A stretch of DNA of 9,857 bases from Pseudomonadota bacterium (GCA_021821425.1 JAKACL010000091.1:1-9857); one strand, 5' to 3'. Shown: positions 1 through 6,437, counted from the stretch's first letter. The notes: a model not told the origin generated them from the letters alone. A program made the numbers and translations.

Positions 1-51
1 CTCGCACGCAGCAACGCCGGGCGGGTGTTCCGGGCGATGGAATTCGAGTAA
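1..51 (+). CDS. 3' end of an unidentified plus-strand gene (partial)
   Basis: Frame 1 is open from the window edge to a TAA at 49-51 and ends in the peptide RVFRAMEFE. Only 16 codons are visible, so the family cannot be named. The stop lies 3 bp from the stop codon of the arginase-family gene on the opposite strand, so the two genes converge with almost no space and no terminator hairpin between them. The other two plus-strand frames are also open over these few codons. The choice of frame rests on ordinary codon use and on a stop placed just before the convergent gene. Confidence 0.4.
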   Translation, partial: LARSNAGRVFRAMEFE

Positions 52-54
52 ACG

Positions 55-945
55 CTAGCGCGGGGTTTTCAGCGGCGCAATCGCGTCGACCAGCGCGCCG
101 ACCGCGTTGGCGGTGACGCGATCGCGGCTCGGGTTGTATTCGACGATTTCCATCGCTACGAAGGAAGGCTCTCCGCGCAATGTCGACAAGGCGGCGGCGA
201 GTTCGGCGCGCCGCAGCCCGCCCGGCACCGGCGTGCCGACGCCGGGCTCCTCCTGCGGGTCGAGCGCATCCAGGTCCACGCTTACACCGAAGCCGGCCGT
301 GCCCTGCCGCACGATGGCGAGCGCCTCGTCGAACACCGCCGCCAGCCCGCGCCGGTGGACTTCCGCCATATCGAACACCCGCACCCCCAGCCGCTGCAGC
401 AACGCGGCCTCGCCCGCCTCGAAGCTGCGCACGCCGATCAGGCACGCATGCTCGGGCCGCAGCGTGGCGCCCGCGCCGTCGATTCCGGTGAGCGCAGGCT
501 CGCCGTGGCCGAGCAGTGCGGCCAGCGGCATGCCGTTGATCTGCCCGCTCGGCGTGGTGGCTAAGGTGTGGCTGTCCATGTGGGCGTCGATCCAGATCAG
601 GCCGACGCGGCCGCGCGGGGCGAGCGCGCGGTGCACCCCGCTCCAGGTACCGATGGCGCAGGAATGGTCGCCGCCCACCACCAGCGGAAAATGACCCGCC
701 AGCAGCACCGACTCGACTTCGTCGGCCAGCCGTTCGGCGAGCGCCGCGACGGCATGCAGCGGCGTGTCCGTTGCGTCGCGCGGTACGCGCAGGATCATGT
801 CCCACGCCACGTGCTGCAGCGGGGTGTCGTGAAACACGGCGGCGCGGCGCAGCGCCGCCGGCCCGGTGGCGGTCGTCGGGTCGGGTGCGCCGGCGCCGCT
901 GGCGGCGCCGATGATCACCACGTGGCGAGCAGGAAGGGGCGACAT
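55..945 (-). CDS. rocF: Arginase-family ureohydrolase (putative arginase)
   Basis: A 296-residue binuclear-manganese ureohydrolase, the usual length for bacterial arginase, predicted cytoplasmic. Arginase splits L-arginine into ornithine and urea. Metal ligands are all visible: H94 in GGDHS (91-95), D120, H122 and D124 in DAHMD, and D224 and D226 in SVDLDALDP. E269 in EIVEYNP matches the conserved glutamate that binds the guanidinium group. SGQINGMPLA (133-142) aligns with the arginase SGN-x-HG substrate loop, and GVRSFEAGE (171-179) with GLRDVDPGE. Several residues that hold the amino-acid end of arginine in human arginase I look changed (N130 to H126, N139 to Q135, H141 to N137, D183 to E176), so the exact substrate is open; a related guanidino compound is possible. 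It follows gabD after 14 bp and is probably co-transcribed. The ribosome site is weak (AAGG about 12 nt upstream). Confidence 0.85.
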   Translation of the reverse strand: MSPLPARHVVIIGAASGAGAPDPTTATGPAALRRAAVFHDTPLQHVAWDMILRVPRDATDTPLHAVAALAERLADEVESVLLAGHFPLVVGGDHSCAIGTWSGVHRALAPRGRVGLIWIDAHMDSHTLATTPSGQINGMPLAALLGHGEPALTGIDGAGATLRPEHACLIGVRSFEAGEAALLQRLGVRVFDMAEVHRRGLAAVFDEALAIVRQGTAGFGVSVDLDALDPQEEPGVGTPVPGGLRRAELAAALSTLRGEPSFVAMEIVEYNPSRDRVTANAVGALVDAIAPLKTPR

Positions 946-959
946 GCGCAGGCGTTGCC

Positions 960-2414
960 TTAGCCGAGCCCGCCCAGATTCACGTACTTGGTGTCGAGGT
1001 ATGCGTCGATGCCGCTGCGGCCACCCTCGCGCCCCAGCCCCGACTGCTTGACGCCGCCGAAGACCGCTTCGGCGGTGGAAATCAGGCCGGCGTTGATGCC
1101 GACCATGCCGTAGTCGAGCTGCTCGGCCAGGCGCCAGGCGCGGCCGAGGTCGCGCGTGCAGGCGTAGGCGGCCAGGCCATAGTCGGTATCGTTCGCAAGC
1201 CGGATCACCTCGGCCTCGTCATGAAAGCGGATCAGCGGCGCCACCGGGCCAAAGGTCTCTTCGCGGCAGATCTGCATGGCGGGCGTGCAGCCGGCGAGCA
1301 CCGTCGGCTGAAAAAACAGCCCGCCGAGCGCGTGGCGCGTGCCTCCGGCCAGCAGCGTTGCGCCCTGCGCCAGCGCGTCGGCGATGTGCGCCTCGACTTT
1401 TTCCAGCGCGGCGACGTTGATCAGCGGGCCGGTTTCCACGCCGGGCGTGAAGCCTTCGCCCACCTTCAGTTGCGCCACCGCGTCGGCAAACTTCTGGGCA
1501 AAGGCGTCGTAAATCGTATCCTGCACGAACACCCGGTTGGCGCACACGCAGGTCTGTCCGCTGTTGCGGTACTTGCTGGCGAGCGCCGCGTCCACCGCGG
1601 CGTCGAGGTCGGCGTCGGCGAACACGATGAAGGGCGCATTGCCGCCAAGCTCGAGCGAGACGTGCTTGAGCGTTGGCGCACTTTGCGTAAGCAGCTGCCT
1701 GCCTACGGCAGTCGAGCCGGTGAACGAGACTTTTCTTACCAAAGGATGCGAAGTCAACACGCCGCCGATCGTCGCCGCGTCGCCTGTGACCACGTTCAGC
1801 ACGCCCGGCGGCAAGCCCGCGCGCTGCGCCAGCTCGGCCAGCGCCAGCGCGGTGAACGGCGTCTGCGATGCCGGTTTCGCCACCACCGTGCAGCCGGCGG
1901 CGAGCGCCGCGCCGGCCTTGCGCGTCAGCATCGCGGCCGGGAAATTCCACGGCGTGATCAGCGCCGCCACGCCCACCGGCTGGCGCAGGGTGAACATGCG
2001 ACGATCCGCCCACGGCGACGGCACCACGTCGCCGTAGACCCGCCGCGCCTCTTCGGAAAACCACTCGATGAAGCTCGCCGCGTACTCGATCTCGCCACGT
2101 GCCTCGCTCAAGGGTTTTCCCTGCTCGCTCACCATGATGACGGCGAGGTCGTCGCGGTGGGCGAGGATCAGGTCGAACCAGCGGCGAAGCAGTTGCGCGC
2201 GGGTTTTGGCAGGCTGGTCGCGCCAAGCGGGGAAGGCGGCATGTGCGGCAGCGATGGCGCATTCGGTATCGACGGCAGAGCAGCGCGGCGCATGGCCGAT
2301 GACCTGCGCATTGGCCGGGTTATGAACGGCGAAACGCGCGCCGTCGGCAGCGTCGCACCAGCCTCCGCCTATCAGCGCCTGTTCCCGGAATAATGCGGTG
2401 TCAGAGCGTTTCAT
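960..2414 (-). CDS. gabD: Succinate-semialdehyde dehydrogenase, NAD(P)+
   Basis: A 484-residue aldehyde dehydrogenase very similar along its whole length to E. coli GabD (482 residues); it oxidises succinate semialdehyde to succinate at the end of GABA breakdown, in the cytoplasm. Visible motifs are ITPWNFPAAM with N157, the cofactor lysine K180 in AKPAS, the nucleotide loop FTGSTAVGR (231-239), the general base E255 in SLELGGNAPF, the nucleophile C289 in SGQTCVCANR and EETFGP (385-390). The frame stays open 91 codons further upstream, but that stretch is out-of-frame toxin gene sequence. The ATG at 2414 is chosen because a perfect AGGAGG lies 7 nt before it and the protein then starts MKRSDTALFREQALI, like E. 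coli MKLNDSNLFRQQALI. It sits 28 bp after the YoeB-type toxin gene and 14 bp before the ureohydrolase gene. Confidence 0.95.
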   Translation of the reverse strand: MKRSDTALFREQALIGGGWCDAADGARFAVHNPANAQVIGHAPRCSAVDTECAIAAAHAAFPAWRDQPAKTRAQLLRRWFDLILAHRDDLAVIMVSEQGKPLSEARGEIEYAASFIEWFSEEARRVYGDVVPSPWADRRMFTLRQPVGVAALITPWNFPAAMLTRKAGAALAAGCTVVAKPASQTPFTALALAELAQRAGLPPGVLNVVTGDAATIGGVLTSHPLVRKVSFTGSTAVGRQLLTQSAPTLKHVSLELGGNAPFIVFADADLDAAVDAALASKYRNSGQTCVCANRVFVQDTIYDAFAQKFADAVAQLKVGEGFTPGVETGPLINVAALEKVEAHIADALAQGATLLAGGTRHALGGLFFQPTVLAGCTPAMQICREETFGPVAPLIRFHDEAEVIRLANDTDYGLAAYACTRDLGRAWRLAEQLDYGMVGINAGLISTAEAVFGGVKQSGLGREGGRSGIDAYLDTKYVNLGGLG

Positions 2415-2421
2415 GCTGGGG

Positions 2422-2427
2422 CCTCCT
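2422..2427 (-). promoter_or_regulatory. Strong ribosome binding site of gabD
   Basis: The minus strand reads AGGAGG with 7 nt before the ATG at 2414. This fixes the gabD start against the much longer open frame that reaches into the toxin gene. Confidence 0.9.
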
Positions 2428-2442
2428 GCTACAGCAAGCCGG

Positions 2443-2706
2443 TCACTCGTAATGTGTCCACATGCGAAGCACGCGCACCGTGCATGATTCGGTGAAAACC
2501 TCATACACCAGCCGGTGCTGGATATTGATGCGGCGGGAATACGCGCCCGCGAGATCCCCGACCAGCTTTTCATAGGACGGGGGATTCTGGAAAGGGTCGC
2601 GTTCGAGAATCGCCAGCAGTTCGAGTGCCTTGGGTTTGAGGCCGCTTGCTGCCAGCTTCTTGGCGTCCTTGAGCGCGTGCTTGGCAAAAACGACTTGCCA
2701 GCTCAC
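2443..2706 (-). CDS. yoeB: YoeB/Txe-family mRNA-cleaving toxin
   Basis: An 87-residue RelE-superfamily toxin close to E. coli YoeB (84 residues), which cuts mRNA in the ribosomal A site. The known YoeB catalytic residues have clear counterparts: E46 in YEKLVGDL, R59 in YSRRI, R65 in QHRLVYEV, and H85-Y86 in the C-terminal THYE, matching E. coli E46, R59, R65, H83 and Y84. Nothing points to inactivation. The gene begins with GTG; its GTGA overlaps the TGA stop of the antitoxin gene by 4 bp, the usual arrangement for translational coupling in toxin-antitoxin operons. The stop is 28 bp before the gabD start, with no terminator between them. The function rests on family membership; killing activity is inferred. 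Confidence 0.93.
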   Translation of the reverse strand: MSWQVVFAKHALKDAKKLAASGLKPKALELLAILERDPFQNPPSYEKLVGDLAGAYSRRINIQHRLVYEVFTESCTVRVLRMWTHYE

Positions 2707-2945
2707 CAGTCCAGTTTCCTGACGCTGGTGTCGAGCGGCTCGGCCATGCCTTCCTTGATGGATTCACGCATCCCGGGCACCGAGAGCAGATGGAGTGTTT
2801 CCTGGATCGCCTTCCAGTCTTCTTCGGACACCAGCACCGCGCTACTGCGCTTGCCAGAGATCAGGATGGCTTCATGCGACTCGGCCGCCTGGTCAATCAG
2901 GCGGTAGAGATTTGCGCGTGCTTCGCTGGCGGTGAGTGTGGACAT
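2703..2945 (-). CDS. yefM: YefM/Phd-family antitoxin
   Basis: An 80-residue antitoxin that neutralises the YoeB-type toxin encoded just downstream and, by family precedent, represses its own operon. The N-terminal half is the DNA-binding Phd/YefM fold: MSTLTASEARANLYRLIDQA, then AILISGKRSSAVLVSEEDW, closely parallel to E. coli YefM (SYSEARQNL, ILITRQNGEAAVLMSLEEY). The C-terminal tail after about residue 55 is acidic and probably wraps the toxin. The ATG at 2945 is preceded by GAGG 5 nt upstream. Its stop overlaps the toxin GTG. Upstream at 2963-2982 lies a palindromic pair of GTAC cores that fits a YefM operator. Confidence 0.93.
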   Translation of the reverse strand: MSTLTASEARANLYRLIDQAAESHEAILISGKRSSAVLVSEEDWKAIQETLHLLSVPGMRESIKEGMAEPLDTSVRKLDW

Positions 2946-2962
2946 GGGATCCTCTGGTCAAT

Positions 2963-2982
2963 GCGTACGTTAAAGAGTACGC
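2963..2982 (-). promoter_or_regulatory. Putative YefM/YoeB autoregulatory operator
   Basis: GCGTAC (2963-2968) and GTACGC (2977-2982) form a perfect 6-bp inverted repeat with an 8-bp spacer, 18 bp upstream of the antitoxin ATG. The two GTAC cores (2965-2968 and 2977-2980) are centred exactly 12 bp apart. In E. coli the YefM operator has TGTACA-type palindromes at that spacing (established knowledge). A weak -10-like TACTCT on the minus strand (2979-2974) overlaps the second core, so binding would block the promoter. A TTGACA also reads on the minus strand at 3018-3013, but no -10 box lies 16-18 bp from it. Confidence 0.6.
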
Positions 2983-3169
2983 CATGTTGCCCTGAAAGGG
3001 AAGCGCCGGGCGTGTCAAAGCTGGCGCGTTTTCCTTAATGTTGGCCTGAGCAGTAAATACTGAACATTGTTAATTAGGGAGTGTGCAATGTCTGCTGAGC
3101 CAACACCATCAGTATCGGTCTCTGTTTGTAACGGCTTGGTTCTAATACAGGTTCGAATTAGTGCTGAGT
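2983..3169. other. AT-richer intergenic stretch with one small open frame
   Basis: This is the gene-poor part between the antitoxin operator and the MITE-like element. From about 3030 it is visibly richer in A and T than its neighbours. It has no long open frame on either strand. The only candidate is a plus-strand frame from ATG 3088 with a GGGAG ribosome site 7 nt upstream. It gives 31 codons starting MSAEPTPSVSVSVCNG and stops at 3181-3183, inside the inserted element. I do not recognise the peptide and do not call it a gene. The stretch may be recently acquired DNA that came with the toxin-antitoxin pair (inference). Confidence 0.4.
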
Positions 3170-3341
3170 CTAGGGCGTGTTAACACTAATTTCGCGGCAA
3201 CCCGAAGGGACGGGTCGATTCGGGCGCATCCCTTTGTCGCAAGCCGCTTGCAGTGAACGACACTGCGGCGCGGCTCGCTTCGCGGCCTGCATCCCGAATC
3301 GGCCTCGTCGCGGGCGTGAAATTAGTGTTAACACGCCCTAG
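3170..3341. mobile_element. 172-bp foldback MITE-like element with 24-bp perfect inverted repeats
   Basis: The ends 3170-3193 and 3318-3341 are perfect 24-bp inverted repeats. Each begins at the outside with CTAG, and each contains the self-palindrome GTGTTAACAC (3177-3186 and 3325-3334). CTAG on both sides could be a 4-bp target duplication, leaving 20-bp terminal repeats that start GGCGTGTT. The interior also folds on itself: CGATTCGGG (3216-3224) pairs with CCCGAATCG (3293-3301), AGCCGC (3242-3247) with GCGGCT (3270-3275), and GCAGTG (3250-3255) with CACTGC (3261-3266) around a 5-nt loop. There is no transposase frame. Structure and size fit a non-autonomous element mobilised by a transposase encoded elsewhere; an IS5-type family is a guess from the CTAG ends. 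Confidence 0.8.
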
Positions 3342-3396
3342 TGACCCTGTTTGAAACCAGAAATAGAGTCAAATGCCTTGCAAGACGCGCGGCCGT
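3342..3396. other. Short spacer between the MITE-like element and the dehydrogenase gene
   Basis: 55 bp with no gene, promoter or terminator that I can identify. It holds the sequence that would complete the small plus-strand open frame if the element were removed (TGA at 3352-3354). Confidence 0.4.
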
Positions 3397-4287
3397 TCAC
3401 TTGCCGTTGCCGAGGTTGTCGCCGACCAGACGCTCGAGCGCGCGCATGATCGCCGATGAATCGAGTTCGCTGTCGCCGGCGCCCATCAGCGCATTCATCT
3501 GCTGCGCGATCAGTGCTGCTCCAGGTAATGGCGTGGCGGTTTCCTGCGCGTTGTCCATGACGATGGCCATGTCCTTGTGGTGCAGCTTCACCTTGAAGCC
3601 GGGCTTGTAATTGGCGTCGAGCATGCGCTGGCCGTGGACGTCGAGGATGCGGCTGCCGGCGAAGCCGCCCATCAGCGCTTCGCGCATCTTGACCGGGTCG
3701 ACGCCGTTGCGGCGTGCCAGCAGGATGGCTTCCGCCACGCCTTCGAAGGTGAGGCCGACGACGATCTGGTTGCAGCATTTGACGACCTGGCCGGCGCCGT
3801 GACCGCCGACGTGGACGATGTTCTGGCCGAGGACTTCGAACAGCGGGCGGATCTTTTCAAAGATGGGCGCCTCTCCGCCGACCATGATCGACAGCGTGCC
3901 TTCGCGGGCGGCGACTTCGCCGCCGGAGACCGGCGCGTCGAGCATGTGCACGCCGCGTTCGGCCAGCGCCGCGGCAATGCGGCGGGTGGCGGCGGGCGCC
4001 ACGGTGCTCATGTCGACGATGGTGTGGCCGGGACGGGCGCCGTGGACCAGGCCGCGGTCGCCGAGGATGATCTGCTCGACGTCGGTGGTGTCGGAAACGA
4101 CAGTGAAGGTGATGTCGGATTCGGCGGCGACTTCGGCGGGAGTACCCTTGCCCATCGCGCCCATCACCAGCACCGGTTCGATGCGGTCGAAGCGACGGCC
4201 GTAAACATAGAGTTGGTGTCCGGCACGCAGCAGGTTTTCCGCCATGGGGCGGCCCATGATGCCGCTGCCGATGAATCCGATTTTCAT
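3397..4287 (-). CDS. Beta-hydroxyacid dehydrogenase, tartronate-semialdehyde (2-hydroxy-3-oxopropionate) reductase type
   Basis: A 296-residue cytoplasmic NAD(P)H oxidoreductase of the 3-hydroxyisobutyrate dehydrogenase family. The Rossmann motif GFIGSGIMG is at 4-12, the substrate loop DAPVSGG at 117-123, and the catalytic lysine is K170 in GAGQVVKCCNQ with N173. K238-D239 lie in KLHHKDMA. FAGSRILD (209-216) and YKPGF (227-231) track E. coli GarR (LAGSTVLD, FKPGF) more closely than valine-pathway MmsB. R31 and R32 after the second beta strand suggest NADPH preference (inference). The frame stays open 169 codons upstream through the transporter gene; ATG 4287 is the start because the family begins MKIGFIG. 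It overlaps the transporter stop as ATGA, so the two are coupled. GarR/GlxR is the best label, but glyoxylate or succinate-semialdehyde reductases of the same family are real alternatives. Confidence 0.85.
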   Translation of the reverse strand: MKIGFIGSGIMGRPMAENLLRAGHQLYVYGRRFDRIEPVLVMGAMGKGTPAEVAAESDITFTVVSDTTDVEQIILGDRGLVHGARPGHTIVDMSTVAPAATRRIAAALAERGVHMLDAPVSGGEVAAREGTLSIMVGGEAPIFEKIRPLFEVLGQNIVHVGGHGAGQVVKCCNQIVVGLTFEGVAEAILLARRNGVDPVKMREALMGGFAGSRILDVHGQRMLDANYKPGFKVKLHHKDMAIVMDNAQETATPLPGAALIAQQMNALMGAGDSELDSSAIMRALERLVGDNLGNGK

Positions 4288-5240
4288 GATGCGATGCCTT
4301 TCACGACCACAAGCCAGAATGGCAGCGTAACCAATCCCACCAGCGTTGACCAGCCCATGATCAGACCCGCCAGCCGGGTGTCCAGTCCAAAGCGGTCGGC
4401 CAGCGCAATCACCATCACCATGGTCGGCATCGCGGCTTCCAGCACCGCGGCTTCTCCCGGCTCGCCGAGGGCGCCCGGCCATGACAGCGCAATGCCCAGC
4501 GCCAGCAGCGGCATCAGCGCCAGCTTGATGCCGAGCGCCACGAAAACCGCCTTCTGCGGGCGCAGATCGTGCCAGGGTATCGTCAGCCCCAGCACGAACA
4601 GCATCAGCGGAATGGTCGGGCTGCCGGCCCAGTGGGCGGCTTCCACCAGCGGCTCGAGCCCCAGCCCGGACAGGTTGACCGCAATGCCGGCGGCGAAGCC
4701 CCATACCGGCGGCAGCTTCAGCCACATCTTCAGGAAATTGGCGTGTTCGGTATGCTTCCCGCAACGAAAGGCGATCCACACGCCAAGCGACCACACCAGC
4801 GGCGTGGTGGCCAGCATGTCGGCGAAGAAAGGGTAACGCGCGCCGGATTCGCCGTACACCGTGGTGAGGAAGGGATAGCCGAAGAACAGCACGTTGCCGA
4901 AGCCGGATGCCAGCATGATGGCGCCGCGCTGCGGCCGCGACAGGCCGCGCCCGAGCGGGGTGGCAAACAGCGCCAGCGCGGCGAGCCCGAGGCCGAACAG
5001 CGTGGCGACGCCGAGGATCAGCGGCAGTTGCAGGATGCTGAGATCGACGGTGGCGGTAGCGCCCGCTGCAAAGAACAGCATCGGGGCGAAGAAGTTGAGC
5101 ACCAGCCGGTTGATCTCGCCGCGCAGGCCGACGATGGAAATGCCGGTTTGCCAGCGCGGCCAGATGCCGCCGGCGGCAATCAGCAGGGACAGGGGCAGCA
5201 GCGTTTTCAGCAGCAGTTGCTGCGCGAGGTCGGGTGACAT
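4284..5240 (-). CDS. AEC-family (auxin efflux carrier-like) transporter
   Basis: A 318-residue inner-membrane protein of the AEC family, usual length about 310-320. About ten hydrophobic segments are visible, roughly at 8-26, 47-64, 68-94, 106-126, 138-158, 176-195, 207-223, 230-254, 266-282 and 290-314. The two family crossover regions are recognisable: GFGNVLFFGYP (113-123), and EAAMPTMVMVIALADRFG (268-285). Bacterial members studied so far carry small carboxylates such as malate or malonate; the substrate here is unknown. Translational coupling to the dehydrogenase (4-bp ATGA overlap) suggests a small hydroxy- or oxo-acid. ATG 5240 is used because no in-frame start lies nearby upstream; there is no clear ribosome site. 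Confidence 0.88.
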   Translation of the reverse strand: MSPDLAQQLLLKTLLPLSLLIAAGGIWPRWQTGISIVGLRGEINRLVLNFFAPMLFFAAGATATVDLSILQLPLILGVATLFGLGLAALALFATPLGRGLSRPQRGAIMLASGFGNVLFFGYPFLTTVYGESGARYPFFADMLATTPLVWSLGVWIAFRCGKHTEHANFLKMWLKLPPVWGFAAGIAVNLSGLGLEPLVEAAHWAGSPTIPLMLFVLGLTIPWHDLRPQKAVFVALGIKLALMPLLALGIALSWPGALGEPGEAAVLEAAMPTMVMVIALADRFGLDTRLAGLIMGWSTLVGLVTLPFWLVVVKGIAS

Positions 5241-5280
5241 GCCGGGCGGTGCGGGTGATGAAGGAGGCCCATCATAACGC

Positions 5281-5308
5281 CGCGACCCCGCTCGAAGGCG
5301 GGGTCGCG
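5281..5308 (-). terminator. Hairpin, probable pbpG transcription terminator
   Basis: CGCGACCCCGC (5281-5291) and its exact complement (5298-5308) form an 11-bp GC-rich stem with a 6-nt loop, 22 bp beyond the pbpG stop and 40 bp before the transporter ATG. On the minus strand it is followed by GCGTTATGAT, not a real T-run, so intrinsic termination is plausible but not certain. It separates pbpG from the transporter-dehydrogenase operon. Confidence 0.6.
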
Positions 5309-5330
5309 AGGGCAGAGGCAGTACGCGGGG

Positions 5331-6281
5331 TCAGGTGCGCGAGGCGGCGGTGGCCTGACGGGGCTCGTAAGACTCCAGCCATTGCTTGATGCGGGTGGCG
5401 TCGCCGGCGCGATTGCTGGTGCCCTGCGCGTCGAGCAGCACGATGATGACATCGCGATCGGCCACCTGGGCCTGCATCACCAGGCAGTGTCCGGCTTCGT
5501 TGATGAAGCCGGTCTTGGACAGGCCGATATGCCAGTCGTCCGCGCGGGTGAAGCGGTTGGTGTTGTTGAATGCGACCGGCCGATACTGCACCTGCTTTTT
5601 CTTATGCTTGGTTCTCACCACCACGCGCCGGGTGCCAAGCGTGTAGCTGCCGGACGTGCTGATTTGGTTGATCTCGGGGTAGTTCTGATGCGCGTAGCCG
5701 ACGAGGCGAGCGAGGTCGAGCGCGGTCGAGCGGTTGCCGCTCGACAGGCCGGTGGGTTCGACGTAGACCGTGTCGTGCATGTTCAGCGCGCGCGCGGTGC
5801 GGTTCATGGTGGCGACAAAACGCTCGATGCCGCCCGGATAGGTGCGCCCCAGCGCGTGGGCCGCGCGGTTGTCGGACGCGATCAGCGCCAGATGCAGCAA
5901 CTGGCCGCGCGTATAGCTCGCACCGATGGCAAGGCGCGAGCCGGTGCCCTTCAGCGTGTCGCGGTCGGCATCGGTAATGGTGATTTTTTCATCCAGCGGT
6001 TGGCCGGCGTCGATCACCAGCATGGCGGTCATCAGCTTGGTGATGGAGGCGATCGGCGTCTGCTCGGTGGCATTTTTTTCAAGCAGCGCTTGCCCGGTGG
6101 CCTGGTCGAACACCAGCACCGAGTGCGCGCTCAATTGAGGCAGGGGCGGCGCGTCGAACATCGGCTGGGCGGACGTGCCGCCGATCGAATTGCTCCATTG
6201 CAAGCTGGCCTGCCCCTCGAGCGCGGCAGCGCCCGTGTGTATGCACAATAATATCAATCCGGATAGAACAGCAGATTTCAT
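5331..6281 (-). CDS. pbpG: D-alanyl-D-alanine endopeptidase, PBP7 type
   Basis: A 316-residue periplasmic low-molecular-mass penicillin-binding protein that cleaves D-Ala-meso-DAP cross-links in peptidoglycan. A signal peptide is visible at about 1-20 (positive start MKSAV, hydrophobic core, cleavage near GAAA-LE). The three serine-peptidase motifs are intact: S79-I-T-K82 in PIASITKLMTAM, S136-D-N138 in LIASDNRAA, and K256-T-G258 in GLSKTGFINEAG. The length and the lack of a long C-terminal membrane anchor domain fit PBP7/8 (PbpG) better than DacA-type carboxypeptidases. The start ATG 6281 gives a proper signal peptide; an AGAG lies about 9 nt upstream. It is divergent from the sensor kinase gene and is followed by a hairpin, so it appears to be a single-gene unit. 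Confidence 0.93.
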   Translation of the reverse strand: MKSAVLSGLILLCIHTGAAALEGQASLQWSNSIGGTSAQPMFDAPPLPQLSAHSVLVFDQATGQALLEKNATEQTPIASITKLMTAMLVIDAGQPLDEKITITDADRDTLKGTGSRLAIGASYTRGQLLHLALIASDNRAAHALGRTYPGGIERFVATMNRTARALNMHDTVYVEPTGLSSGNRSTALDLARLVGYAHQNYPEINQISTSGSYTLGTRRVVVRTKHKKKQVQYRPVAFNNTNRFTRADDWHIGLSKTGFINEAGHCLVMQAQVADRDVIIVLLDAQGTSNRAGDATRIKQWLESYEPRQATAASRT

Positions 6282-6399
6282 ATGGGTAGACTCTAATAAA
6301 GGCCGCAGGAATGTAACAGCATGGGCAGTCTACGGACATCTTGGCAAGAACTTGAAAACAACAGTTCGTCGGCAAAGCCCGATTATTTCACGCACCAGA

Positions 6400-6427
6400 T
6401 TGACGGTGTAGCAAAAATCATTATATA
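6400..6427 (+). promoter_or_regulatory. Sigma-70-like promoter of the sensor kinase operon
   Basis: TTGACG (6400-6405) and TATATA (6422-6427) are 16 bp apart; an alternative TATATA at 6424-6429 gives 18 bp. They lie in the AT-rich part of the 156-bp gap between the divergent pbpG and kinase genes. Transcription would start near 6434-6436, only a few bases before the chosen ATG at 6438, so the mRNA may be leaderless or nearly so. Confidence 0.5.
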
Positions 6428-6437
6428 TAGCAACAAC

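Noticed and set aside
1221..2393. Plus-strand open frame of 390 codons opposite gabD
   Set aside because: Antisense shadow of a full-length GabD with all catalytic residues.
2415..2687. N-terminal extension of gabD reaching into the toxin gene
   Set aside because: The extension is an out-of-frame reading of the toxin gene. The AGGAGG before 2414 and the match to the E. coli GabD N terminus fix the start.
3013..3018. Perfect TTGACA (minus strand) as the -35 box of the toxin-antitoxin promoter
   Set aside because: No acceptable -10 box lies 16-18 bp downstream (the sequence there is TCAGGG), so I did not annotate a promoter from it.
2946..3396. Integron attC site or CRISPR array in the gene-poor gap
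   Set aside because: No repeated spacer units and no attC-like core pair were found. The symmetry is explained by one foldback element.
3577..4836. Plus-strand open frame of 419 codons opposite the dehydrogenase and transporter genes
   Set aside because: It is antisense to two well-recognised genes, its product is rich in His, Arg, Asp and Ala with no family resemblance, and long antisense frames are expected in GC-rich DNA.
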